Source of the DNA: Reyranella sp.
Lineage (GTDB): Bacteria > Pseudomonadota > Alphaproteobacteria > Reyranellales > Reyranellaceae
DNA length: 64,000 bases
Assembly (NCBI GenBank): GCA_029946105.1
Contig: JAQSDW010000242.1
Coordinates: 1-64,000 of the forward strand
Direction of reading: 5' to 3'
The notes beneath the pieces are model-generated. The model searched no databases, was not told the origin of the DNA, and saw nothing but the letters and a program-made list of their open reading frames with translations. Positions 42,004 to 50,387 of this stretch are shown in pieces. Made by a program: the position numbers and the translations under genes. Each line of letters opens with the position of its first letter. Within the stretch, counting starts at the first letter, position 1.

Positions 42004-42765
42004 ATGAACAGCACCCTGCGCCTTTCGCTGCGGACCGATGGTATCGCCATCGTCACGCTGGCCCGCCCGCCGATGAATGCCATGGACGCCGGTTCGCTGG
42101 AGGAAATGGCCGCTTTGTTCGAGGGGCTCGAAGCCGATCGCGCCGTGCGGGCTGCGGTGATCACGGGCGCAGGTCGGGCCTTTTCGGCCGGCCTCGATCT
42201 CAAGACCGTGCCCGATCTCGACCGTGCCGGACGCCGGCGCCTCGTCGATGCTCTCAATGCCTGTTTCGGGACGCTTTACGCCTGGCCGAAGCCGCTCGTC
42301 GCTGCGGTCAACGGCCATGCCATCGCCGGAGGGCTTATCCTGGCGCTGTGCGCCGACCGGCGGATCGTGGCCGATGTACCGCTGCAGGCGGCTCTCGCCG
42401 AAGTCCGCGTCGGCGTCACCTATCCGGTGGCCGCGCTCGACGTCGCCCGGAGTGAACTGTCGCCGGCCGCGGCGCGTCGGCTGGTCCTGCTTGGCGAAAC
42501 CCTCGACGCTGCCGGTGCCGAGGCGCTCGCCGTCTTCGACGAACGCGTGCCGGCGCCGGAACTGCTCGAACGTGCCGTTGCCCGGGCTCTGCGCGATGCG
42601 ACCTTGCCGCCGCAGGCTTTTGCCACGATCAAGCCCGAGCTGCGCGCACCGCCACTCGCGCGCATCGCCGTGGCGCGCACCGGCTGCGCTGAACCGCGCC
42701 TCAAGGAGTGGCTCGGCGAGGAGATGCGGCAGGCTTCGGCGACGGTCCTGCGCGGCAGCGCGTGA
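42004..42765 (+). CDS. Enoyl-CoA hydratase/isomerase-family protein
   Basis: A 253-residue crotonase-fold protein. The oxyanion-hole segments are AFSAGLDLK (60-67) and NGHAIAGG (103-110), and E133 in AALAEVRVG is at the position of the first catalytic glutamate. The second glutamate of true hydratases is not evident, so isomerase or another crotonase reaction is possible. It lies under the presumed control of the divergent LysR regulator. No strong ribosome-binding site is seen before the ATG. Confidence 0.85.
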   Translation: MNSTLRLSLRTDGIAIVTLARPPMNAMDAGSLEEMAALFEGLEADRAVRAAVITGAGRAFSAGLDLKTVPDLDRAGRRRLVDALNACFGTLYAWPKPLVAAVNGHAIAGGLILALCADRRIVADVPLQAALAEVRVGVTYPVAALDVARSELSPAAARRLVLLGETLDAAGAEALAVFDERVPAPELLERAVARALRDATLPPQAFATIKPELRAPPLARIAVARTGCAEPRLKEWLGEEMRQASATVLRGSA

Positions 42766-42825
42766 ACCCGGGCAGCTTCGCTTCGGCATGCCGACGGGCT
42801 ATCGTGCCCGTCGGGAGAACAGCCC

Positions 42826-43272
42826 ATGCAAGTGATCGCCCGCCTTGTCGCCATGGTCGTCCTGGTGCTGGCCGCGCCGATGGCGGAGGCGCAGGTCAAG
42901 CTGCCGACGGAGCGCGGTCTCGAGTCCCTGGTGAAGAGCTCGCTGATGTCGTTCAACGATGCCAACGTCACGGGCAACTACACTGTCTTCCACGCCAAGC
43001 TTTCCAAGCCGTTTCGTCAGCAATTTTCGCCGGAGAAACTGAAGGAGACCTTCAGGGAGTTCGCCGAAAAGAACATCGATATCGACATCATCTCGGCGAT
43101 GAAGCCCACCTACGATCCGCCGCCGTTGATCGACGACAATGGCAAGCTGATCGTGAAGGGATCTTTCCCGACCGAACCCGCGCGCGTGGTTTTCGCGCTG
43201 GACTTCATCCTGTCGGACGGCGAATGGAAGTTGGTCAGCATAAACGTCAAGACGACGCGCGCACCCCAGTGA
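42826..43272 (+). CDS. Exported hypothetical protein
   Basis: A 148-residue protein with a signal peptide (about residues 1-22, ending AEAQ) and a soluble domain with no recognised motif. The spacing of aromatic and charged residues, with the ending SDGEWKLVSINVKT, is reminiscent of small NTF2-like or DUF4864-type domains, but this is only an impression. A GGGAGAAC ribosome-binding site precedes the ATG. It lies between the crotonase-fold gene and isovaleryl-CoA dehydrogenase (32-base gap). Confidence 0.72.
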   Translation: MQVIARLVAMVVLVLAAPMAEAQVKLPTERGLESLVKSSLMSFNDANVTGNYTVFHAKLSKPFRQQFSPEKLKETFREFAEKNIDIDIISAMKPTYDPPPLIDDNGKLIVKGSFPTEPARVVFALDFILSDGEWKLVSINVKTTRAPQ

Positions 43273-43304
43273 CCGAACAGAACCGCAACAGGTAAATCTC
43301 CATC

Positions 43305-44477
43305 ATGATCCCCAACGCGATGCCAGCCTTCGACTTCGGCCTGGGCGAGACCGCCGACGCGCTGCGCGACCAGGTCCAGCGCTTTGCGGCAACCGAGGTG
43401 GCGCCGATCGCCGCGGAACTCGACAAGACCGACCGCTTTCCGCGCGAGCTGTGGCCCAAAATGGGCGATCTCGGCCTGCACGGCATCACGGTCGCGGAGG
43501 AATATGGCGGCTCGGGCCTGGGCTACCTCGAGCATGTCGTGGCGGTCGAGGAGCTCAGCCGCGCGTCGGCAGCCGTCGGCCTGAGCTACGGCGCGCACTC
43601 CAACCTCTGCGTCAATCAGATCAGCCGCAACGGCAGCGACGAGCAAAAGCGCCGCTTCCTGCCGAAGCTGATCTCCGGCGAGCATGTCGGCAGCCTGGCG
43701 ATGAGCGAGTCGGGCGCGGGCTCCGATGTCGTGTCGATGAAGCTACGGGCCGACAAGAAGGGCGACCGCTACGTGCTGAATGGCACGAAGATGTGGATCA
43801 CCAACAGCCCGGATGCGCAGGTCGTCGTCGTCTATGCCAAGACCGATCCGGCGGCGGGCTCGCGCGGCATTACGACCTTCATCGTCGAGACCGACCGCAA
43901 GGGTTTCAAGGTGGCGCAGAAGCTCGACAAGATGGGCATGCGCGGTTCGTCGACCGGTGAGCTGGTGTTCGAGGATTGTGAAATTCCCGAGGAAAACGTT
44001 CTGGGCCCGGTCGGCAAGGGCGTGAACGTCCTCATGAGCGGGCTCGACTATGAGCGCGCCGTGCTGGCGGCAGGCCCGCTCGGCATCATGCAGTCGGCCA
44101 TGGATATCGTGGTGCCCTACGTCCACGAGCGCCAGCAGTTCGGTCAGCCGATCGGTACCTTCCAGCTGGTCCAGGGCAAGCTCGCCGACATGTACACGAC
44201 GATGAATGCCTGCAAGTCGTACGTCTATGCGGTGGCCAAGGCCTGCGATCGCGGACAGACGACGCGCAAGGATTCGGCCGGAGCTATTCTTTACGCCGCC
44301 GAAAAGGCCACCATGGTGGCGCTCGACGCCATCCAGCTCCTGGGCGGCAACGGCTACATCAACGACTATCCGACGGGCCGCTTGCTGCGCGATGCCAAGC
44401 TCTACGAAATCGGCGCGGGGACAAGCGAGATCCGGCGCATGCTGATCGGGCGCGAACTGTTTGCCGAGTCGGCCTGA
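43305..44477 (+). CDS. ivd: Isovaleryl-CoA dehydrogenase
   Basis: A 390-residue acyl-CoA dehydrogenase that oxidises isovaleryl-CoA to 3-methylcrotonyl-CoA in leucine breakdown. FAD-binding segments [11 protein letters not shown] and MWITNSPDA are intact. The catalytic base is placed as E250 in [10 protein letters not shown], the position unique to isovaleryl-CoA dehydrogenases; other members carry it near residue 375, where this protein has [11 protein letters not shown] with Gly at that site. Electrons would go to EtfAB. No methylcrotonyl-CoA carboxylase genes are in the window. An in-frame ATG six codons on is an alternative start. Confidence 0.92.
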   Translation: MIPNAMPAFDFGLGETADALRDQVQRFAATEVAPIAAELDKTDRFPRELWPKMGDLGLHGITVAEEYGGSGLGYLEHVVAVEELSRASAAVGLSYGAHSNLCVNQISRNGSDEQKRRFLPKLISGEHVGSLAMSESGAGSDVVSMKLRADKKGDRYVLNGTKMWITNSPDAQVVVVYAKTDPAAGSRGITTFIVETDRKGFKVAQKLDKMGMRGSSTGELVFEDCEIPEENVLGPVGKGVNVLMSGLDYERAVLAAGPLGIMQSAMDIVVPYVHERQQFGQPIGTFQLVQGKLADMYTTMNACKSYVYAVAKACDRGQTTRKDSAGAILYAAEKATMVALDAIQLLGGNGYINDYPTGRLLRDAKLYEIGAGTSEIRRMLIGRELFAESA

Positions 44478-44503
44478 CGAACCCGATTGACCCGCTCGCC
44501 ATC

Positions 44504-44528
44504 TTTTCGTACACGGTGTGTATGAAAA
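44504..44528. promoter_or_regulatory. Palindromic operator before the TetR gene
   Basis: TTTTCGTACAC-GGT-GTGTATGAAAA has 11-base arms with one mismatch around a three-base centre. It ends seven bases before the TetR start codon chosen here, where an autoregulatory TetR operator is expected. Confidence 0.65.
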
Positions 44529-44535
44529 GGGCGAC

Positions 44536-45189
44536 ATGCCGCGCTATCTGACTGAAAAAGACATTGCCGACTTCCGCGCCGAATTGTGCCGGGTCGCGAC
44601 CGAGCGCTTCGCCCGTTTCGGCTACGAAGGCGTCACCATGCGCCAGCTTGCCGAGGCGCTGGGGTGCAGCCCCAAGACCCCGTATCGGTATTTCAAGGAC
44701 AAGGCCGACATCCTGGCCACGGTCCGCGCCGAGGCCTTCGCCAGGTTCTCCGAGGCCCTCGCGGAAGCCGCGGGTTCTGCGGCCGACCCGCTCGATCGTG
44801 GCCGCCGGGTCGGCGAGGCATACCTGAATTTTGCTCTCGCCAACCCGCATGCCTATCGCATCATGTTCGAGATCGACCGGCCGATCGACGACAGCCATGC
44901 CGATCTGTCGCGCGAGGCGCTGCGGGCGCGCCAGTTCATCACCCGCCAAGCCGAGGAGATGAGGAAAGCCGGGTTGATTGCGGTCGACCCTGAGCTGTTC
45001 GGCTGGTCGATGTGGGCAGCCATCCACGGTCTCGTCATGCTGCACCGGGCCGGCATGCTGCATGACGGTCCGGACTACATGACCTTGAACAATTTCCACG
45101 GCGCCCTGATGTTCAAGGGGGCGTTGGCCCCACCTTCAAAGGCCCCACCTTCAAGGGCATTGCCGCCCAAGACGAGGAAGAAGCGATGA
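44536..45189 (+). CDS. TetR-family transcriptional regulator
   Basis: A 217-residue TetR-family repressor. The helix-turn-helix is clear in the N-terminal 60 residues (VTMRQLAEALGCSPKTPYRYF) and a WHG-type C-terminal domain follows. I chose the ATG at 44536, with AAAGGG just upstream; the GTG at 44518 would lie inside the operator-like palindrome. The C terminus carries a tandem repeat (PPSKAPPSRA) and basic residues. The stop overlaps the acyl-CoA synthetase start (ATGA), so it probably controls that gene, perhaps in answer to an acyl-CoA. Confidence 0.88.
   Translation: MPRYLTEKDIADFRAELCRVATERFARFGYEGVTMRQLAEALGCSPKTPYRYFKDKADILATVRAEAFARFSEALAEAAGSAADPLDRGRRVGEAYLNFALANPHAYRIMFEIDRPIDDSHADLSREALRARQFITRQAEEMRKAGLIAVDPELFGWSMWAAIHGLVMLHRAGMLHDGPDYMTLNNFHGALMFKGALAPPSKAPPSRALPPKTRKKR
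45126..45155 (+). repeat. 15-base tandem duplication at the TetR gene 3' end
   Basis: GGCCCCACCTTCAAA at 45126-45140 is followed directly by GGCCCCACCTTCAAG at 45141-45155. One mismatch separates the copies. The unit is a multiple of three, so the frame is kept, and it doubles a Pro-Pro-Ser-Lys/Arg-Ala segment near the C terminus. Confidence 0.85.
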
Positions 45190-46721
45190 GTCCGGGTGTC
45201 ACAGCGGGCGAGCGATTCCGAAGCTGGGCCGATATCCAGGCGAACGCGGCGCGTGGGGCAGGCGGCCTCGCCGCACTTGGTGTCGGCGAGGACGATTGCG
45301 TGGCGCTGATGCTGCGCAATGACTTCGCCACCTTCGAGGTCAATATGGCGGCGAGCCAACTTGGCGCCTATGCCGTGCCGATCAACTGGCACTTCACGCC
45401 GGAAGAGGCCGATTACATCTTGCGCGACAGCGCGGCCAAGGTCCTGGTGGCGCACAGCGATCTCCTGGCGCAGATCGCACCGGGTGTTCCCGACGGGGTA
45501 AGGGTGCTGGTCGTTCCGACGCCCGAGGAAATCGCGGCGGCCTTCAATGTTCCCGCGGACCGCCGCGTGGCGCCCCCCGGTGCCACGCTATGGGAAGACT
45601 TCGTCGCCGCCTCGGCTCCGCGCACGGCGCCGCCCAAGCCCGCACGGGGCAGCATGATCTATACGTCCGGGACCACCGGGCGCCCGAAGGGCGTGCGCCG
45701 GAGGCCAAGCACGCCCGAGCAGCATGCGGCAGTTGCCAAGGAAGCGGCGACCTTCTGGGGGCTGAAGGCGGACCCCGCGATCGTCGTGCTGATGAATGGC
45801 CCGATGTATCATTCGGCGCCGGCAGCCTACGGCATGGCGAGTGCGCGGCTTGGTTTGAACGTCGTTCTCCAGCCCCGCTTCGAGGCCGAGGACATGCTCC
45901 GCCTGATCGACCGGCATGGCGTCAGCCACATGCATATCGTGCCGACGATGCTGGTACGCCTGCTGCGCCTGCCCGAGGAAACGCGGCAGCGCTACAATGT
46001 CGCCTCGCTGCGCTTCGTGACGCACGGCGCGGCCCCCTGCGCCCCGGCCGTGAAGCGGGGGATGATCGAATGGTGGGGCCCGGTCGTCTACGAATATTAT
46101 GGCGCGACCGAAACCGGGGTCGTCGTCTGGCACGGTTCCGAAGAAGCGCTGCGCAAGCCGGGGACGGTGGGCCGGCTGGTGGACGGCGCCATCCTCCGGA
46201 TCGTCAACGCCGACGGCCGGGACGTGGCGCAGGGCGAAGTCGGCGAGATCTACCTGCGCGGCCCTCACCTCTCGGACTTTACCTACAACAACGACGACGC
46301 CAAGCGTCGCGAGGTGGCACTGGGAGACCTCGTGACCGTGGGCGATATCGGCTATCTCGATGCCGACGGCTTCGTCTTCCTGTGCGATCGCAAGCGCGAC
46401 ATGATCATTTCGGGTGGCGTGAACATCTACCCGGCCGAGATTGAGTCGGTCCTGATCCAGATGCCGGGCGTGCGCGATTGCGCGGTTTTCGGCATTCCCG
46501 ACGAGGAATTCGGCGAACAGATCTGCGCCTATGTCGAGCCCGCGGCCGTGGCCGGTCTCGACGCGAACCAGGTCAGGGCCTGGCTGGGGCAGCATCTGGC
46601 GCGCTACAAGGTGCCGAAGGTCGTCGAGTTCAGCGCCGCACTTCCGCGTGAGGACTCGGGAAAAATCTTCAAACGCAAGCTGCGCGCGCCATATTGGGAA
46701 AAGGCGGGACGCAGCATCTGA
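45186..46721 (+). CDS. AMP-dependent acyl-CoA synthetase
   Basis: A 511-residue ANL-superfamily ligase that activates a carboxylic acid to its acyl-CoA through an acyl-AMP. The ATP motif is YTSGTTGRPKG, the adenylate motif YGATETG, then GDIGYLDADGF and the hinge, with the acylating Lys near the C terminus in EDSGKIFKRKL. It is translationally coupled to the TetR gene. The N terminus is somewhat short compared with long-chain enzymes. The acid is unknown; medium-chain or aryl acids are possible. Confidence 0.9.
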   Translation: MSPGVTAGERFRSWADIQANAARGAGGLAALGVGEDDCVALMLRNDFATFEVNMAASQLGAYAVPINWHFTPEEADYILRDSAAKVLVAHSDLLAQIAPGVPDGVRVLVVPTPEEIAAAFNVPADRRVAPPGATLWEDFVAASAPRTAPPKPARGSMIYTSGTTGRPKGVRRRPSTPEQHAAVAKEAATFWGLKADPAIVVLMNGPMYHSAPAAYGMASARLGLNVVLQPRFEAEDMLRLIDRHGVSHMHIVPTMLVRLLRLPEETRQRYNVASLRFVTHGAAPCAPAVKRGMIEWWGPVVYEYYGATETGVVVWHGSEEALRKPGTVGRLVDGAILRIVNADGRDVAQGEVGEIYLRGPHLSDFTYNNDDAKRREVALGDLVTVGDIGYLDADGFVFLCDRKRDMIISGGVNIYPAEIESVLIQMPGVRDCAVFGIPDEEFGEQICAYVEPAAVAGLDANQVRAWLGQHLARYKVPKVVEFSAALPREDSGKIFKRKLRAPYWEKAGRSI

Positions 46722-46729
46722 GGGATCTC

Positions 46730-47404
46730 ATGGCCGAAGACGATGTCACCTTGTTCGGCAAACTGAAAAACAAGCTGATCGACAGCAAGCAGAAGTGGGC
46801 CGAGGAGGGCCGGCTGTTGACCGGCAAGACGGCGGCGCACTCGGTGCGTTTGCCGCCCGGACAGCGGCGGGTCGAGACCTGGCCGGTGCTGGACCTCGGC
46901 GTCCAACCCGAGATCCCGAGCCACGCCTGGCGCCTGTTCGTCGACGGCGCAGTCGAGACGCCGATGACCTGGAAGTGGGGCGAGTTCACCGATCTGCCGA
47001 AAACCCAACTCACCAGCGACATTCACTGCGTGACCGCATGGTCGCGTTACGACAACAAGTGGGAAGGCGTGAGCGCCCGCGATCTGCTGGCGCTGGTGAA
47101 GCCCAAGGTCGACGCCAGGCACGTCATCTTCCATTCCTACGACACCTACACCACCAACGTGCCGATCGAGGATTTCGCGGCCGACGACGTGTTGCTGGCG
47201 TGGAGTTGGAACGGCGAGCCGATCAGCCGCGAGCACGGCGGGCCGTTGCGGGTGGTGATTCCGAAGCTCTACTTCTGGAAGAGCGCCAAGTGGATCAAGC
47301 GCGTCGAGTTCTCTGTCCTCGACAAGCCGGGTTTTTGGGAAGTGCGCGGCTATCACAACTATGGCGACCCCTGGCTCGAACAACGCTACGACGAGGAGGC
47401 CTGA
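46730..47404 (+). CDS. Sulfite oxidase-like molybdopterin-dependent oxidoreductase
   Basis: A 224-residue protein of the sulfite oxidase/YedY fold. C100 in SDIHCVTAW is at the position of the Mo-ligating cysteine, and HGGPLRVVIPKLYFWKSAKW is typical of the family. Unlike MsrP/YedY it has no twin-arginine signal, so it is probably cytoplasmic. GAGGG lies five bases before the ATG; the gene starts eight bases after the acyl-CoA synthetase. The substrate is unknown. Confidence 0.88.
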   Translation: MAEDDVTLFGKLKNKLIDSKQKWAEEGRLLTGKTAAHSVRLPPGQRRVETWPVLDLGVQPEIPSHAWRLFVDGAVETPMTWKWGEFTDLPKTQLTSDIHCVTAWSRYDNKWEGVSARDLLALVKPKVDARHVIFHSYDTYTTNVPIEDFAADDVLLAWSWNGEPISREHGGPLRVVIPKLYFWKSAKWIKRVEFSVLDKPGFWEVRGYHNYGDPWLEQRYDEEA

Positions 47405-47405
47405 C

Positions 47406-47882
47406 ATGTCGGCTCACGATTATTCCTTCACAGCGATCGACGGCAAGCCGCTCGACCTCAAGCACTTCGCCGGCAAGGCAGTACTGGTGGTGAACGTCGC
47501 GTCGTATTGCGGATTTACGCCGCAGTACACCGACTTGCAGGAACTGCACGAAACCTACGGGCCGAAGGGGCTCGTGGTGCTGGGCGTGCCCTCGAACGAT
47601 TTTGGCGCGCAGGAGCCGCGCGGCGAGGCGGAAATCGCCAAGTTCTGCGAGAGCATGTACGCTGTAACATTTCCGCTCACCGCCAAGCAGAAGATCATCG
47701 GACTGGATGCCCACGCGCTGTATGGATGGATTGCCGCCCAGGCGGGCGAGGGCGCTGCGCCCAAGTGGAACTTCCACAAATATCTGATCGGCAAGGACGG
47801 CAGCCTGCTCGGCGCCTGGCCGAGCCGGGTGCGGCCTCGGTCCAGCGAGATCATCGAGGCCGTCGAGGCGGCACTTCGTTAA
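47406..47882 (+). CDS. Glutathione peroxidase-family protein
   Basis: A 158-residue thiol peroxidase of the glutathione peroxidase fold. The catalytic residue is C35 (SYCGFTPQY), Cys rather than selenocysteine. At the position of the catalytic Gln (PSNQFG) it has D65 (PSNDFG). The WNFHKYLI segment supplies the conserved Trp and Asn. It may use thioredoxin rather than glutathione. It starts just after the molybdopterin enzyme gene, which suggests co-transcription. Confidence 0.9.
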   Translation: MSAHDYSFTAIDGKPLDLKHFAGKAVLVVNVASYCGFTPQYTDLQELHETYGPKGLVVLGVPSNDFGAQEPRGEAEIAKFCESMYAVTFPLTAKQKIIGLDAHALYGWIAAQAGEGAAPKWNFHKYLIGKDGSLLGAWPSRVRPRSSEIIEAVEAALR

Positions 47883-47891
47883 GCTGCGGGG

Positions 47892-48545
47892 CTAGGCTGC
47901 CGGGAGAACCCGTCGGATCCCCGCGAAGACATCGTGGAACATCGCCGTCGTCAGACGCCCGGTGTTCGTGTTGTAGCGCGAGCAGTGATAGCTGTCGGCG
48001 AGCAATAGTCCATCCGGCAGCGTGTGCAGCCGGCCGTGGATGAAGGGATAGCTTGCGGCCGGTCGCACGGCGAGCGAGCGGAGCGCCTGGTCATGCGCGC
48101 CCTTGCCCAAAGCCAGGATGATCTTGGCGTTCGTCATGGCAGCGATCTCGGACTGCAGGAAAGGCCGGCAGGCGGTGAATTCGACCGGTAAGGGCTTGTT
48201 CTCCGGCGGCAGGCATCGCACCGCATTGGCGATCCGGCAGTCGGCCAGGTGCAGCCCATCGCCCGGATCGGCGCCGTAGGTGCCGAGGGCGAAGCCGAAC
48301 TTGAGCAGGGTGGAGTAGAGGAGATCGCCGGCATAATCGCCGGTGAAGGGCCGGCCGGTACGGTTGGCTCCGCGCATCCCCGGGGCCAGTCCGACGATCA
48401 GCAGACGCGCCTCCAGCGCGCCGAACGAACGGACCGGGGCGTTTTTCCAATCGGGATGAAGAGCGCGAAGCTCGTCCAGAAATGCAACGAGCCTGGGGCA
48501 GCGCGGACAGTCGAGCGGCGGCTCCTCGAAACGTGGCGCGGCCAC
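47892..48545 (-). CDS. Uracil-DNA glycosylase, family 5 (UDGb type)
   Basis: A 217-residue iron-sulfur uracil-DNA glycosylase. The first motif, GLAPGMRGANRTGRPFTGD, and the second, YHCSRYNTNTG, are those of family 5, which removes uracil and some other deaminated bases. The Fe-S ligands are probably C13, C16, C111 and C126. It converges on the glutathione peroxidase gene and is downstream of the NYN-domain gene on the same strand. Confidence 0.9.
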   Translation of the reverse strand: MAAPRFEEPPLDCPRCPRLVAFLDELRALHPDWKNAPVRSFGALEARLLIVGLAPGMRGANRTGRPFTGDYAGDLLYSTLLKFGFALGTYGADPGDGLHLADCRIANAVRCLPPENKPLPVEFTACRPFLQSEIAAMTNAKIILALGKGAHDQALRSLAVRPAASYPFIHGRLHTLPDGLLLADSYHCSRYNTNTGRLTTAMFHDVFAGIRRVLPAA

Positions 48546-48558
48546 GGGACCGCGGGCC

Positions 48559-49188
48559 CTAGGCCGAACGCATCAGCGACTCGGACGGAGCATCGTCGAG
48601 ATCACCATCCGTTTCGCGGGCGCCACCTGCGGCGGGGCGCGCGACGCGCTCCGACGGATTGCGGGCGATCAGGGGTGCCAGTTCCGAGAGCTCGATGAAA
48701 TCGTCGGCCTGCCGACGCAGCTCATCCGCCACCATCGGCGGCGAAGACTTGATGGTGCTGACCACCGACACGCGCAGACCGCGGCGTTGTACGGCCTCGA
48801 CGAGGCGGCGGAAATCGCCGTCGCCGGAGAACAGGATCACGTGGTCCAGGTGCTCGGCCATCTCGAGCACGTCGATGGCGAGCTCGATGTCCATGTTGCC
48901 CTTGATCTTGCGGCGGCCCATGGCATCGGTGAATTCCTTGGTCGGCTTGGTGACCATGGTGTAGCCGTTGTAATCGAGCCAATCGATCAGCGGACGGATC
49001 GGCGAATATTCCTGATCTTCCACCAGGGCGGTGTAGTAGTAGGCGCGGACCAGGTGGCCCTTCTCGCGAAACACCTTCAGCAGGCGGCGGTAGTCGATGT
49101 CGAAGCCGAGGGCTCGCGCGGCCGAATAGAGATTAGAGCCGTCAATGAAGAGAGCGACCCGCTCGTTGTCGTAAAAATTGCCTTTCAT
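48559..49188 (-). CDS. NYN-domain (LabA/DUF88) putative ribonuclease
   Basis: A 209-residue protein with the NYN nuclease fold, related to PIN domains. Acidic residues expected for metal binding are in LFIDGSNLY (D16, N19), NMDIELAIDVLEM and FSGDGDFRRLV. The C terminus is a variable, charged tail. The start at 49188 has AAGGGA nine bases upstream; an upstream extension lacks similarity. It is divergent from folK and next to rpoZ and the stringent-response gene, a context I recall from other alphaproteobacteria. RNA cleavage is inferred. Confidence 0.85.
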   Translation of the reverse strand: MKGNFYDNERVALFIDGSNLYSAARALGFDIDYRRLLKVFREKGHLVRAYYYTALVEDQEYSPIRPLIDWLDYNGYTMVTKPTKEFTDAMGRRKIKGNMDIELAIDVLEMAEHLDHVILFSGDGDFRRLVEAVQRRGLRVSVVSTIKSSPPMVADELRRQADDFIELSELAPLIARNPSERVARPAAGGARETDGDLDDAPSESLMRSA

Positions 49189-49270
49189 GGCGGCTATCCC
49201 TTTTGGAAGAATATGCGCGGAGGGAGCTAAAAATTTATTTTGCGGCAGGAGGCGCCTAATCCACGCCCTC

Positions 49271-49298
49271 TTATTGTACTTCAAGAGTAGGGTATTAT
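49271..49298 (+). promoter_or_regulatory. Possible promoter for folK
   Basis: TTATTG at 49271-49276 and TATTAT at 49293-49298 are spaced by 16 bases, 34 bases before the folK start. This is the AT-rich part of the 144-base divergent gap. The match is moderate. Confidence 0.35.
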
Positions 49299-49332
49299 CC
49301 CATAGATCACAAGGGGTTGGAGGTCATCTCTG

Positions 49333-49848
49333 GTGGAAAAGACCGGGCGGCATTCTATTTTCGTAGGCGCCGGCGCAAATCTCAGTCATCCGTCCTATGG
49401 ATCGCCCCGCCAGACACTGGAGGCCGCCTTCCAGGATCTTGCGCGGCGCGGCGTGCGTGTCCTGCGGGTATCGGCCTGGTTCAAAACGGCGCCGGTGCCC
49501 GCCTCCGACCAACCCTGGTACCAAAACGCCGTGATCGAAGTGGAAACCGATCTGTCGGCCGACGGGTTCCTTGCCACACTCCATGACGTCGAGCAGGCCT
49601 TCGGGCGGGTCCGAACGGTGCCCAACGCACCCAGAGTGATCGACCTGGATTTACTGGACTTTCGGGGAGAAATTGCCGCTGGCGGACCGGGCCGGGCAAC
49701 CCTGCCGCACCCCCGGCTCGCCAGCCGGGCGTTCGTCCTGCGACCCTTGGCTGATCTTGCCCCGCACTGGCGCCATCCCGTGACCGACAAGCCGATCCAG
49801 GCCCTTCTGGGGGCATTGCCAGCGGATCAGGTGACGGAGCGTCTGTAG
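49333..49848 (+). CDS. folK: 2-amino-4-hydroxy-6-hydroxymethyldihydropteridine diphosphokinase
   Basis: A 171-residue HPPK that pyrophosphorylates hydroxymethyldihydropterin in folate synthesis. The signature APRVIDLDLLDF contains the metal-binding Asp pair, and the C-terminal PHPRLASRAFVLRPL is typical. The usual N-terminal GSNLG appears as VGAGANLSHP. The GTG start has GGAGGT eight bases upstream. rpoZ follows after 84 bases. Confidence 0.93.
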   Translation: MEKTGRHSIFVGAGANLSHPSYGSPRQTLEAAFQDLARRGVRVLRVSAWFKTAPVPASDQPWYQNAVIEVETDLSADGFLATLHDVEQAFGRVRTVPNAPRVIDLDLLDFRGEIAAGGPGRATLPHPRLASRAFVLRPLADLAPHWRHPVTDKPIQALLGALPADQVTERL

Positions 49849-49932
49849 GGTGCGCCGGCCGGCATTTTGGCCCCCTTGCCTTTTGATGGGGGGCGCGTAT
49901 AACCCGCCGCTCCCGGGAAATCAGAGGTCGCC

Positions 49933-50295
49933 ATGGCGCGCGTCACCGTCGAAGACTGCATCGTGCAGGTCCCCAATCGTTTCGAACTCGTCATGTTCGC
50001 CGCCCAGCGGGCGCGCGACATCTCGTCGGGTGCCCAGATCACTCTGGATCGCGATCGCGACAAGAATCCGGTCGTGGCGCTGCGTGAAATCGCCGAAACG
50101 AAACTCGATCAAGCCGTACTCAAGGATTCGCTGATCTCGGGGATGCAGAAGCACGCCGACATCGACAAGCCCGAAGAGGTCAACGAGATGGCCGAGCTCG
50201 AGCAGGAGCTGGCGGCAGCGCTGGCTCAGGGCGGCGCCGAGGCAGCCCAACCGAAGGCCCTGCCGATGGCCGAGGAAGACGACGTTACGGAATAA
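49933..50295 (+). CDS. rpoZ: RNA polymerase omega subunit
   Basis: A 120-residue omega subunit with the family opening MARVTVEDCI, the FELVMFAAQRARDISSG segment and KNPVVALREIAE. The extended acidic C terminus is usual for alphaproteobacteria. Omega helps RNA polymerase assembly and ppGpp binding, which fits the next gene, rsh. Confidence 0.95.
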   Translation: MARVTVEDCIVQVPNRFELVMFAAQRARDISSGAQITLDRDRDKNPVVALREIAETKLDQAVLKDSLISGMQKHADIDKPEEVNEMAELEQELAAALAQGGAEAAQPKALPMAEEDDVTE

Positions 50296-50311
50296 GGTCC
50301 CGCTTGAGGCC

Positions 50312-50332
50312 TAGCAGGGCTTAGCCCTGCTA
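50312..50332 (+). other. Perfect hairpin between rpoZ and rsh
   Basis: TAGCAGGGC-TTA-GCCCTGCTA gives nine base pairs and a three-base loop. No T-run follows, so it is not a typical intrinsic terminator. It could stabilise the rpoZ message or slow polymerase before rsh. A second, weaker repeat, CGCAC-N6-GTGCG, lies at about 50364-50379 near the rsh start. Confidence 0.55.
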
Positions 50333-50387
50333 TTCGTGCAATCGTCGTGGAGTCGAGGCAATCCGCACCATATAGTGCGTGATTGCG

